Assembly: GCA_030549205.1 (NCBI GenBank)
Contig: JAUKTV010000011.1
Coordinates: forward strand, 930,001-994,000
Direction: 5' to 3'
DNA length: 64,000 nt
Source of the DNA: Apiosordaria backusii
Taxonomy: Eukaryota; Ascomycota; Sordariomycetes; Sordariales; Lasiosphaeriaceae
The stretch's first letter is position 1; each line of letters begins with the position of its first letter. The notes under the pieces were generated by a model. The model did not search any database, was not told the DNA's origin, and saw only the letters and a list, made by a program, of their open reading frames with translations. This document shows, piece by piece, positions 10,351 to 21,939 of this stretch. Position numbers and translations under genes: made by a program.

Positions 10351-13300
10351 TCAAGGCGAAAAATACCCCCCCACCTCTGCCTCCCTCATCCAATTCCCAC
10401 TTCCCAACCCCGCAGCCAAACTACCACTCCTAGGCGTAACCGGCAAGCCCATCTGTCCCCTCCTCTTCATAGTATTACTACTACTACCACTACCACTACC
10501 AACCCTCAACCCCGGACTCCCCATCCCTGGACTTCCCACCCCCCCATCCCTATCCCTCTCCCTATCCTTCATTACCTCCCCCATCTCATCCCGCCCCCCA
10601 GCCCTCAAAGCAACCATCAACTCCATGCACCCCCTCACCCCCTTATTCACCCCCCTCAACCCCTCCACCATCTCCGGCCCAAAGCTCAATATCTTCTTTC
10701 CCAGCGCCTCCCTGATTTGTATCCCCAAATTCGTCCACTTATTGAACAAACTCTTGCATGTGGACCATATCGGGCCGTTTTCACTGTAGTTTAGGGATGA
10801 CGAAGACGAGAGCATTGATCTCAGGATATCAGTTTGTTGGAGGACGGACGAGGTTTTGGAGATGAGGTCTTCGAATAGGGGTGCGAGGGAGGCGGAACGG
10901 GGAGAGTTATTGGAGGAGGTGGTGGTGGTGTTGATGAAGGAAGAGAATAGATTGTCTAGGGAGGGGAGGAAGGTGTGGATTAGGGTGGTTAGGTTGCGGA
11001 GGGAGGTGAGGAAGGCGGATAGTTGAGGGCTGATATTGCCACTGCTACTACTATTATTATTTTTGGTGGTGGAGCTGGCGGAGGAGGAGGGTGTGGGCAA
11101 GCTGGGGAGGGGAGTTGATAATGGGGGTGGGGAGGCAATGTAATCGTCGTCATCGTTGGAGGAGACGGCAGAGGTGAAGGAATCGGCGGATTTGGGGGTC
11201 TGCGGGATCACGGCGATGGTTGTGGTTGGGTAGCTTTGGGAGGTGGATCGAGAGGAGGAGACGGTGACGGATACAGAATTGGACTTGGGGGGGTAGGGGA
11301 TGTCGGTGCGGACCTGCATGGGTGTTTTGGGGGTGATGGCTGCTCTTTTGGCACGGAGAGACGATGGCTGTTGCGGTTGGGGGGTCTGGGATTTGGGTGT
11401 GGTTGGTATTGGTTGGGATGCTTGGCGACGGCGGACAGAAGGAGGTGAGACTGGTGGTGGTTGAGGAGAACGGGCATTTGTATCATCATTGCGGCTGCTC
11501 AGAGGCCAGCTGGAGATCGCCACGCGCAGTTCCATAATGCTGTGGTAGACCTGCATAAGAAAGGTACGCATATATCGCGGGTCGCCGTTATCCACCAGCA
11601 AGTCAACATTGCTTATCAGTCGAGTGCAGATATGGACGTAGGCGTGGATCAATGCCGTGTACGCGCGTTGCATGGGCCCGTGGTCTCGAGTTGAAGTTCG
11701 ACTACCTGACGACAGTTCAAAATCCTGAATCGCCTGTTCCAACTCCTCAAAGTATACGTTGGTATTGTAGAAGATCATCTCCAGGCTGGAGCGCCGAGAA
11801 GTCCCATCGTTGGTAAGGCTCATCAGTGTTTGAACGCCCAGATGGATCTGATAGATGGAATACAACACCCCCTTGAAAAAGTCCAAGACCGGATCTGGAT
11901 TTTGGGCTTGGTAACGACGTATCGGCAAAGCAGAAAGCTCACGAACACGCAATGGTCTTTGAAGAGACGGATCTTCTGGACTGAAAGGATTGGTGAAAGT
12001 CGGCCCACCACTGTAACTGAATCCACGAAAATGGTTGCTGAATCGATTCATATTGGGCACATCCGTAGAAACGCTTGACGCGGAGGAAGGAGCGAAAGAG
12101 CTTGTTGATCCTGGAGTAATAGTTCTGGACGATATCGTAGACTCCGTCGTACGAGAGGATGCCGTATCCGGTCTCTTCGGCTCCGGTGATACAGCCGTCT
12201 GCTCAGGCGGGCTCCGTAGATCATCATTCGACACCCCCATGGTCAGCGGTATCATCCCCGACGGCCTCCATGTAAACCCATTACTGTACTGAGAAAGTGA
12301 CCGTCGATTGGAAACCCTCGGCGGTCTAGACAAAGACGCAGACCTCGACCCCGGCGACGATGCAATTCCAGACCCATTCACCTTTACTGGAAAGCGGCCA
12401 CCACGTCGAGACCGAAATCTCGGTGTATCAGCACTCTCGCTGGACTCATCCCCCGTCTCAGTATCAGCCATCCCCTCAATGATACTTATACTGAGACTCC
12501 TCGCAAGAAACTTCTTGATCCGCTCCGTGACAACCCGATCGGTCTCACTCTCAGCCAGCCCTTCGTTCGACTGCTGATCCTGAGCCACGGGCATCTGCAA
12601 AATATCCCTGGGAGGATATACAATCGGATTCCCTGTAAACCTCAACCGCTGAAGAGACACCATATTCGATATACTAACTGGCAACCTCGTGATCTGGTTC
12701 TCCTGAACCGAAAGCGCCTTGAGCGAAGTCAACTTGGCAATCTCGGGGGGCAACTCCCTCAGTCTATTCCTCCCGACATCAAGAAACTCGAGCGAGATGA
12801 GATCACATAGCTATCAAAACTGATTAGCAAGTCCTCTTTTCAACACACAGGGGTATGTTGGATAGATAAATGTTGACCTACCGCCAGCGGGAAGACCTCA
12901 AAAGCATTATTCCTCGCTGCCAAATACCTCAACGAGGTACACTGCGAAAACCTCGCCGGCAGCGACCTCAAGGCATTGTGTGAAATCGCAAGTCTCTCCA
13001 CCCCCGTCTTCAAAATCTCCACCACCTCATCCGGCAAGACAGGAATATTCTTCCCTATCAAATCCAACGTGATACCTGTCCCGGCACCAGTGGTGCCCGG
13101 TGGTCTCGTCTCCTCATCTTGCGCAAGCGCTTTTCTCCTGGCTTCGCCGACCAGAGCAATGACTTGGGTTGGTGAGAGTAATGGACCAACGGGAAAATTC
13201 GCATTGGGGGAAGTACCCCTAGAATTATTGGCCGATCCTGGTCCTGGCCGTGGAAAGCGCTGTTGCTGTTGCTGCTGCTGCTGTCGTTGAGATGGAGACA

Positions 13301-13373
13301 TCCCTCCCCCAGAGACAGACCGTTGCTGCTGGGGAGGTGCAAGTGGTGATGGTGCCTTGCGTTGGGTGTCCAT
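10351..13373 (-). CDS. sog2: Sog2-type leucine-rich repeat protein of the RAM/MOR network
   Basis: Two exons: 13373..12882 and 12810..10351. The 71-nt intron has donor GTAGGT and acceptor GATAG, and the join gives about 983 aa. Sog2 is an essential scaffold of the RAM (MOR) pathway that activates the Cbk1/COT1 NDR kinase for polarised growth. The N-terminus is Pro/Gln-rich with an 8-Gln run. About four to five leucine-rich repeats follow at roughly 115-225 (for example LISLEFLDVGRNRLRELPPEIAKL, which crosses the exon 2 start). A long disordered Ser/Thr linker leads to the conserved helical Sog2 domain (VLDFFKGVLYSIYQIHLGVQ). A second Ser/Thr/Pro-rich linker and a final helical segment complete it. 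The order LRR then Sog2 domain matches the family. A paralogous NDR kinase gene (dbf-2) lies 5 kb away. Confidence 0.88.
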
Positions 13374-16300
13374 CCTGGTATTTTTCCTCGCCTATTGTAA
13401 CTCAAATCAAAAATAAACAATTCCGACTACACTGCCGATAAGTCTCAGTCGTGGCAATGATGGAAAAGCATATCTCCAAAATCGAGAATGAAAACTGTGT
13501 AAGAGGTGAGATCAGTTGATCGATTCCAGTGTGCCGCGTTGTGTTGTGCTGACCACCCTCCACCTGCAGAGAGCACCATATCTCTGACCCTGCTGCCAAC
13601 CTGCCGCTGCACAACACAGCACGGCAGCACAACAAGACCACGTCCAATCGCAATCCCATCGCTTGCGTGCTTGCATTCTATCAGCCGTCTTCCTTGCGTT
13701 GCATGCCGCGTGGTTGTGGTCCAGCCCCCAACCAACCCCAGCTCAGCCGTATGCACAGACCACCACTTCCCTCCCTCCCCTCACATACTCCCTCACAGCT
13801 CGGGGACGAAACCATCTATGGTGATGAAACTCGGCAGCAAGGCCAGCCGTGTGTCGTGCGTGTATGTGTGTGTGTGGTGTATCGTGTCATCTCATGCATA
13901 TCACCACCTCCCTTCCCAAGTGCGCATGACATTGTTTTCGGCATTTGATGTATGATGCAAAAATATTCATTGGGCGTTTACTTACATACATATATCCTTG
14001 TGAGCTGTAAATCATGCTGTGCAATGTAACTGCATCAACTTATGATGTTGTGGCTCTCTCTCAATGGTGTGACTTGAGCACTCATGATCATGAGAGGCCA
14101 ACAACTCACGCACTCACTCATGCAGTAATAATGCCACAGCTGCCACCTCATCATGTGACTTCAGCCTTCCTTTTCTCACAACTGCTTGCTGCTGCTGTGT
14201 TCCCTTCAGTGTAGCAGATTACTGGGAACAACGACAGGCTTCTGCTCTGGCATGACTTGGTTTTTGACTCGCCCAACTAAACACACGAGGGGTGCACCAA
14301 AACATATGAATAAGCCATTCGTTAACTTGTATCAAATTTGTAGGCTGAGATGAATAGACAAATATTCCTTACAGTACAGATCGTAAGTGAATGAGCCAGC
14401 GATGAGTGAGCAGGCCCGAGACAAAAGCTGAACACAACACCCACATCACCACAACCACAAAGTCTCGGTCCTTCCGGCATCTTGCCTGCCTGCAAAAAGC
14501 TAATATATCAACACAAACCCCCCATTTGAAAATTATATCCTTTCCATCCCCCTCCTGAAACCAGCACTGTGTACATCCATCTGTCTCGTATCGTAACCAT
14601 CTCTTTCTGCAATGACAAATTCTCACAGCCCGATACAAGATAACTTGTCATCAAATACGTAAAACCACCACCCAAATCAACCAACCAGTCCCCCTAGCTC
14701 ATTTGGTGATGACAACAAATCTGCCTGTGAAAATCCCAAAGATTTATAATGCCAAACCTCTTCTTCCTTGGGAAAGTACATAGGTAATATTTTCAACCCT
14801 CAACCACCCCGGTTCGATAACTCGACAAAAAACGGTCCCCACTTAAACACCAACCGGACCCGCTTGACAACCGACTGGTTGTCTTTGTCTTGGTCGTCAT
14901 GTTCATCAAGGTCATCTACCGACCTAACCTCCCTACCATGCGTTTTATTGGCATGTACCGTCCAGCTCGGGGTAAAACAAACACATGCCGCACCAGTGGC
15001 GATACCGTTCAGGCAGAAAGGGCGGTACGTGTGAGTGTGAGTAGGCAGAGGTGGGCCCAGGCCTTGTGTCATTGTCACTCTCCGTCTCATCATTCTTTGT
15101 CTGTTGTCGCCGCCGCCATCGGTGTTGGTGAGGGACAATACCAAACCTTAGATCCTGTGAACAACTGTTAGTGTAGCCAAGCGCCCCCCACCACCCCCGG
15201 AAAGAAGAAACGGGATTTGTTGAGGAAAAAATGTGATTGTCTGGTGGTGTGGTCCTGGTCCTCCGAGTGAGTCATCGGTGGACGAGACGGACCAACCCCG
15301 GGAAGGAAGCCCCGGGATGCCGCCATCGTGACAAACTCCAACTCCCACTGGTTGGCATAAGATTGGGTCAAAAACATGCTTCTTTGGAACGTATTCGGTT
15401 TGGCAAATTTCCCGAGGATGGACCAGTTAGAAATGCGAGAATAGGACGGAGAAACAATGCAAAAACTGGGGACAAAAGGGACAAAACAAGAAAACACGAA
15501 ATCAACCACAGTTACCACACCAACGGTCCCAACACCAGATATGCGTTTGTGGCGGGTTCCTCGGGCAAACCGGGCTTCGGACAACAATTCGCTCTTTTGG
15601 TCGCCATACAGGGGTTCATGACAAGCGCAGTACACGGCGAGGGACACGATGGCTTCGTTTTTGGGACAGAAAGGTAGCTGCTAGCTCTGATTTTGCTAAT
15701 AGCATGGTATTTTTGTGCGGCTGCTAGTCGCGAGTCGGAATGATTTCCTTGAAGAACAGGTCTGTCCGTCCTGGGCCCGAAGGTCTCGGTCTTGGTGGAA
15801 AACCTACGGCGTTCCTATAAACTCCGTTTGATGCAATGAGCCTCAGGCCTAAAAGCAGAGAGGGGTGTCCTAGCGTTTGCAAACCGTCTTTCTCGTTGCT
15901 AAACGAGAAAAGGCGTTAGCAGCTGTCCAGCTCTCTGCTGCCCGATGTCCGTCCATTATGCTCCTAATAGTCCCAATGCCCCCCTCTCAGCGCCCTTAGA
16001 CGAGAGATACTGTGTCCCGATACGTAATAACAATTAAAAACAGAAAACAAAAAAGCAACGACAACATCGTACACAAAACACCCACCACCATTCGCCATCA
16101 AAATTTGACCATGATTCCGCCTTCGCCTGTTGCCGTTCCCCCAAACCCAGGATACTGCATGCAAAAACCCCCAGAGCGTGCTTTTGCCCATTTTCCTTGA
16201 GCCGTCTCCGAGTCCTTTAGCAAGAACTCGGTCTCCTCGAGAATTACCACCTCCTTTTCCCTCAATTAAGGGATTGACAAAGAAACAAGAATGGTGTCAC

Positions 16301-16401
16301 AGTGAAGGGTTGGTTGATTGATGTAATCGTTATGTGCGGCTGGCGTCTGTAACGCGATAATAATAAACAAGGCGTTTGTCGAAACGTGTGGTGTGATGAA
16401 A
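13374..16401. other. Intergenic between sog2 and the cyclin gene
   Basis: About 3 kb. Both flanking genes are on the minus strand, so this is the sog2 promoter plus the cyclin 3' end. Open frames are short (up to about 159 codons, mutually overlapping on opposite strands). No recognisable protein or RNA was seen. A short CA/TG-rich run lies near 13,860. Confidence 0.55.
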
Positions 16402-18478
16402 TTACTGCAGAATTCCCTGCCACATCCCCGGACCGCCAGGTCCTCCAACCGCTGGATGGAGGGAAGAGATCATGAAAGGCTGGGTCGCCTCAGTCGAGCA
16501 GCAGACTCTCTTGTGGCTTCCCCGGACCATCGACTCGGGCCACGCACCGGCATTGGTCGATTCCATCGAAAGCATCCCACGCACGCTCTCTTGCAGTTGC
16601 GAATTATCCATCGAAAACGTCCGGCTTCGCTTGGTGCCAATCTTGACCGGGGCTGACGAGGAATCAACGGCTTGACGCTGCAGCTCTTGAAGAGCAATGG
16701 CGGCATCGTTCATCTCACGTTGCCTGCAAGCGTATTGAGCATCCAGTGGACCATCGTAAAAGTCCTTACCCACCGAGCTGGTGTAGGACTCTGGCGACGC
16801 TGTCAGGTAGTGACCCTCTTCATAAACCTCGGGAACCGAAGCAATGGTAGGCTTCAAGCTCATCCTCTCACCATACGGCTTCCCATACCGGCATCGCGCC
16901 TGAGCATCCAATTTGGCTGACGGCGCGCTAACCGAGGAAAGCGAAGAGATTGAAGAAGAGCGAGAAAGCCGGGACGAGTCTGATACCATTGACTCGGGCG
17001 AAGAGGCAGTCGAAACTGAGTTGGCGAGAGATGAGCGACGGGGAAAGTGATGCATGGGAGACGGGGTGGCAGCTGGTGGCCATCGGTCCAGAGTCTGAGC
17101 AGCAGACGTGGACGAGGCTTGAGCCATGGCGAATCCCATTGACGAACTTCTTCCGAGAATTAGGGAAGCAGCACTCACAGCAGGAGTGCTGAGTCCGCGC
17201 GTCTGCGGCGTCATGCGTGGTGTTGGCAAGAGGCCCAATGCAGGTGCGAAACGGCCAGGAACGTATGCCGTAGGAGGACTCGGCTCCATAACAACTGGCG
17301 CTGAGCGAGGCTTGAGGACCGCATCCAGATCACCCCAAGGATTGGCACTCTCAGGGGAGCTGCAGATGGCCTGAATTGATACCTCCCGAGAGGCTCGCAG
17401 CCAGGGAGCTAACTCTTCCAAATTGTCCAGCGAGGGCGTCAAGTTCAGAATGATCTGTTGGAATTGTTCGCACTGCTGCTCATAGATGCGCTGGGCCGAG
17501 CCGCTAGGGGGCGAAGGAGGTTGTGGTGTGAGCTTGAGCACTGATTCGGACCACTTCTTGTAGGTTTCCTCAGTGATATGGAGATTCCAGTTCACAGCCA
17601 ACACGAATGCCATCTCATTTTGGTTGATTTCGGATGTCTTTAACCCAGAGATTCTGCTCCAGGCGCGGGCCGAGTAATTGCGATCTTGCAGATACTTGGA
17701 CGCCAGGATGAGCGCTGCAAGAAACATGCGACGGCCACACTGAAGGGCCTGGCAGTCGCGGTTGCTGTCGGGCTGTTCCATAGTGAAGTCTCGGCTCGGG
17801 ATGTGGGGTCTGATCAACACAAGGTAGTACAAGGCAACCTGGAGAGTTGAGTAGCTGGTGCGCGACCGGCGCAAAGTTTCTTGGATGAAACTGCGCAGCG
17901 GGAGCACAGCACTACTGCCCACCTCTTTGCAAGCTGGCGATGACGTGGGCCAGATGGCTTCAACCATGTGGGTCGAAGTGTCTAGAAGAATATTGTTGAG
18001 CATATATCCGTTATATAGAGCGAGCGCAGTCCTTACCAACGAGGTTGTCAACGAAATTGACCTTCCGGTCAGCCTGTCGCACAAGCGCAGGCGGTCGCCC
18101 AGTCCTTGAAGTGGCGGAGCTGGATGTTCGCCGGGGGTTCTGGCGCAATGGCGCGCAGGTTTCGGGTTGTGTGTGTTGTTGATGTTGCTGGCGAGCCCAG
18201 GGATCGCAGCTTTTGGTGACTGGCTCATTGTAACTTCCAAAGGAGCTGACTGAGCTCTGGGATGAGGTAGGAGCAATAGAAAAGCAGGACTCGCTGGATT
18301 CAGAGTCGGAGGAGGGTGCGTTAGAGATGGTGTCGTCCGAGTGCTGGGAGGATGCGTCGGACCAAATCGAGGTGGAAGAGGCGGATGCCAAAGCGGCTAA
18401 AGGTTGGTTGTAAGTGGCATTGTGGAGAGAGGTAAGGGGGTTGATGAATGCGGGGGATAAATATGTGTCGAGCTTCAT
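16402..18478 (-). CDS. PCL-type (Pho85-family) cyclin
   Basis: Two exons: 18478..18037 and 17981..16402. The 55-nt intron has donor GTAAGG and acceptor CTAG, and the join gives about 673 aa. Residues 1-120 are Ser-rich and disordered. The cyclin box begins around the splice junction (NFVDNLV joined to DTSTHMVEAIW). It continues through FIQETLRRSRTSYSTLQVAL, CGRRMFLAALILASKYLQDR and NEMAFVLAVNWNLHITEE to about residue 290. This is the pattern of Pcl1/2/Clg1/Pas1-like cyclins that bind a Pho85/PHO-85 CDK in G1 and polarity control. The 380-residue tail is Ser/Pro-rich with several SP/TP sites, plausibly CDK phosphosites. Which PCL subgroup it belongs to cannot be decided by eye. Confidence 0.88.
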
Positions 18479-21400
18479 CTTGGGTTATGGGGGGTGGAAG
18501 TGCTTCCAATGACCTCCAGTCGCCGTCACGCCGTGATTACCGATTATACCAGTGTGCTGAACAGATCGTGAAATTAACGAGATGCAAGTCCTGCGACAAA
18601 TCTTGGAGATTGCCGCCAAACTTTGAATGTCGAAAAGGGTAGAAGACTCCTAGAGCAGGGTGCTGCGAAGAGCCAACTTTTCACGAACGAGCAGACCGGT
18701 AGACGGGACGACAGAGACGGCGACTGGGGTAAAGATATTTTTCACAAGAGGCATCGTGTGTTGTTCTTTCGCTTTGATGGAGCGGAAGAGCAGTGGTTGT
18801 GGCTATATGGTAGCTAGTTGCGTACCATAAGGGGCGGGAGGCGAGGTGTTGATGATGGTTGATGTATGGGTGGTGCGGGCGTGTGAATGGCTAACAGCGG
18901 GTCGAGACTCGACGATCGGATTCGCAGTAGCTGGGGATGCAAGCGTGTGGTTGATGAGGTGTTCCTTGACAGTTGCAGGCTATGCAGGTACCGATCGGCT
19001 GTCTCCTCCGGCTGCGGTGTGGCTGCGAGGCCGACGGACTCTTTAAAGTGAGAGCGTGGTGATGTGATGGCGACGGCCTGAGGAGAGCGGCAATGTGACT
19101 CCGATGAGCGCGTGTCTTCTGGGGCGACCTCAGATAAGGTGTTAGGTACGGGTGGCCCCCTGGTCTGGGTGACTCTTCCCGTTAAGATTCAGAGTGGCGA
19201 AGGCCTAACCGACTCTTGCCGCTAGGTAAAAACAGGTGGCTCCAACTGGCAGTGTGCCCCCTGTGGTTTGTGAGGTGTGACCTGGCGCTCAGCAACGGAA
19301 GCCTGGAAACGGGTCTTTCAGAAGGGCTGTGGCGACTTGCTAGTCACCGGGCTGGTGTGAGTTGCCTGTACAGCTCAGAGAAGGGGACAAAAAAAAATGA
19401 GTGATCAGGTAACGTCCTCGCGATGCTCCCTTTTTTCTCGCCTTTGTTCGACAGGCGGCGGATTCCTTGTTCTTTTTGGTCGGATAGTTGAATACTGGAG
19501 AAACACGGGGCCAGCGGGGTGAGAGGGTGACTGGTTGCTGTTGACGAGAGCGGCGCAGAGCTGACTCCGCGGGCAGAAGAAAGATGTATGAACTCGGTGG
19601 AGGAATGTCTGTTGGTCCTATTTTCCTTTGTCGCAGAGTGCAAGCGAATGCCGCGCGAAAAGAGAAAACGTTGCTAGACAAACAGGCAGGCAATCAGGAA
19701 AATTGAAAGATACGAGAGAGTAGAGATGTGACAAATTAAATTAAGAGTAGTGAGGAGAGATGGTCCGTCCAGATCTCACAAGCAGACTGCCAAAGAGTCG
19801 CTCCTTCCTAGATCTTGAAGTTGAGCATGATGGCTGCTCGATGGGGAAAAGAGAAGAAGGGAACGTTTCGGCCTGGCTCCTGGGTACCGAGTAGTTTTGA
19901 ATGGGAACGCACCTGGGGGCACTGGAGATGCCCACTGCGACAGTGCCTGCCAACGAATTACCAAACCGCCCGGCCAGCAGTCTTGTCGCATGCACAGAAA
20001 CAACCATGCTCCCCACTTGCTATGCACGCTCCACCCCTTCACCAACTCCAACCCACCTTTTCCATCGACGGTCTGCACGAGCCACTATCGATCCCTGGCT
20101 TCGCCTTGTTCCCTCTTTGACTTCCTCTCTTGTTGGAGATATTGGTGTTGCCAGGGTAAAAACTTCCTTTTGCGACGCATTCGCACTTTGTCTCCCCTCC
20201 TTTTTGGCTGCAGCAAGACGGCAAACACAATTTGCCAGTAGGTGGCTGCCCCTCTCTGCCCGGCCTCCCCTCTTTCCCCCTTCACTCACCGTGATACTCA
20301 CAATTCAAAATACGGAGGAATAATGAACAATGATATACCGATTAGCGCCATGGCTTACTTCTAGTGTAGTCAGGCCAACCTAAAGGTAATTGCTGGTCAT
20401 CATCGCGAGGAATTGATCAGTCTCGGATCCAACCTCTTGCCCCTCCTTCCTCTCTGTCGCCAACTCTCTGCGAGACACTCTTGCAGTTTCAACTCGCCCG
20501 TGGAAAGGGATGAAAGGGAATCACGCATCTCTTGATTGGCTCTGTTGCTGCATGGCAGAGGGGGGGCGGAAATCTGGGTTGCAGGAGCGTGGCCAGTTCA
20601 TCCATCCAAGTTGCTCACAAAGCAAAATTACCCCGGTCTAGCGCCTCGACCATTCTGAAAACGGCCTAGCCCACGACCGAAGGCGCAGGATGCATCATCA
20701 CTCATCACCAGCACGGCGTTGATCCTGCCACAGTCATCATTTTCACCTCCCTCACATCCTCAGCCCGCCCCCCTCATCAGGCTCATGAAAGAGGTATTAA
20801 TCTCACACTGACGCAGCGTTCGGTATGAACACAACACCATTATAGTAACACTTCACATGATTTGGGCTCGAAACCTCGGGGCTTTGAATGATTCGCCGCA
20901 GTTGACTGAGTGACCAAGAGGCCTCATGAATGCTGAGTGAGACTCTTGGCTGCGAAACATCGATGAGTCGACTCACTTTCACAGCTGAGCTGGGAGTGTT
21001 GCACAGCTGACAAGGGCTGGTCGGAACGGCAGTCTCGAACACCACCAAGTCTTTCGCGATCACCGAAGGGTGTGTCAGTGAATGTAACACCCCTCGTTGA
21101 GATCCATATGATGCCTCAAGATGAATGAAAATAGGTATAATGTTTTAATGGTTTCATGATAATTCAAGAGACGTATCCGTACCTGACATCGCGGTACCTG
21201 GCATTGCGGTCAGTCATGGCTTTGGGCCCGCAATTCTTACTATCAAAGAGTGTCGGTGGCCGGTCTCAGACACGGTCTGTTTCTCGTTGGCCAGTGCACG
21301 CTACGGAGAAAACCACCAAGGCAGTGACGCATCGCTCACAGCCGCGTCCCTCAGACAGCGATCCCTAAATTTATCTTGACAGGGCCTTTGCACAGCCAAA

Positions 21401-21910
21401 CTCCATATCTCCTTGGTAACCTAGCAATCAGCTAGGTCCGTGACAACATCATAGTTCAAGTCCCGTCCAAGACTTGCTCAACACAGAGCTTATCTGCTGT
21501 GGTTGCGCAATCGCATCAATGTCAATGCTCTCCGTCACAACCTGCGCCCAGACTGTCTAGAATGAAGTCACGCCACCATGCCACCACCAGGGCATCTCCG
21601 GAAGCTCTGGAGACCGTTTCATGCCTCCGGATAGGAGTAAATCACCAGATAATCAGAAGCCTCGATACAACTCAAAGAATGACGATCGGATGTGCAATGC
21701 TCTTTCCGGGTCCTGATACAATTCCTCGTCGATCATCCGAGAAATGGGCCATGTTCTGGGTTCCCCGCAAAGGCTGTGCTCGAGTGTCTCAAGCCTGACC
21801 AATGCCCCTCACACAGCCGGGGCAGTCAGTGTTTTACCACTACGACCGAGAACCAAGAACATTGCCTTGTCTGGATGCACGAATGCCACCACTACCTCGG
21901 GGAGCTATGC

Positions 21911-21939
21911 CTTCGTGATGGCTTCGTGATGGCTTCGTC
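21911..21939. repeat. Tandem 11-mer (about 2.6 copies) GCTTCGTGATG
   Basis: CTTCGTGATG is repeated head-to-tail with a partial third copy inside the gene-poor region. Confidence 0.85.
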
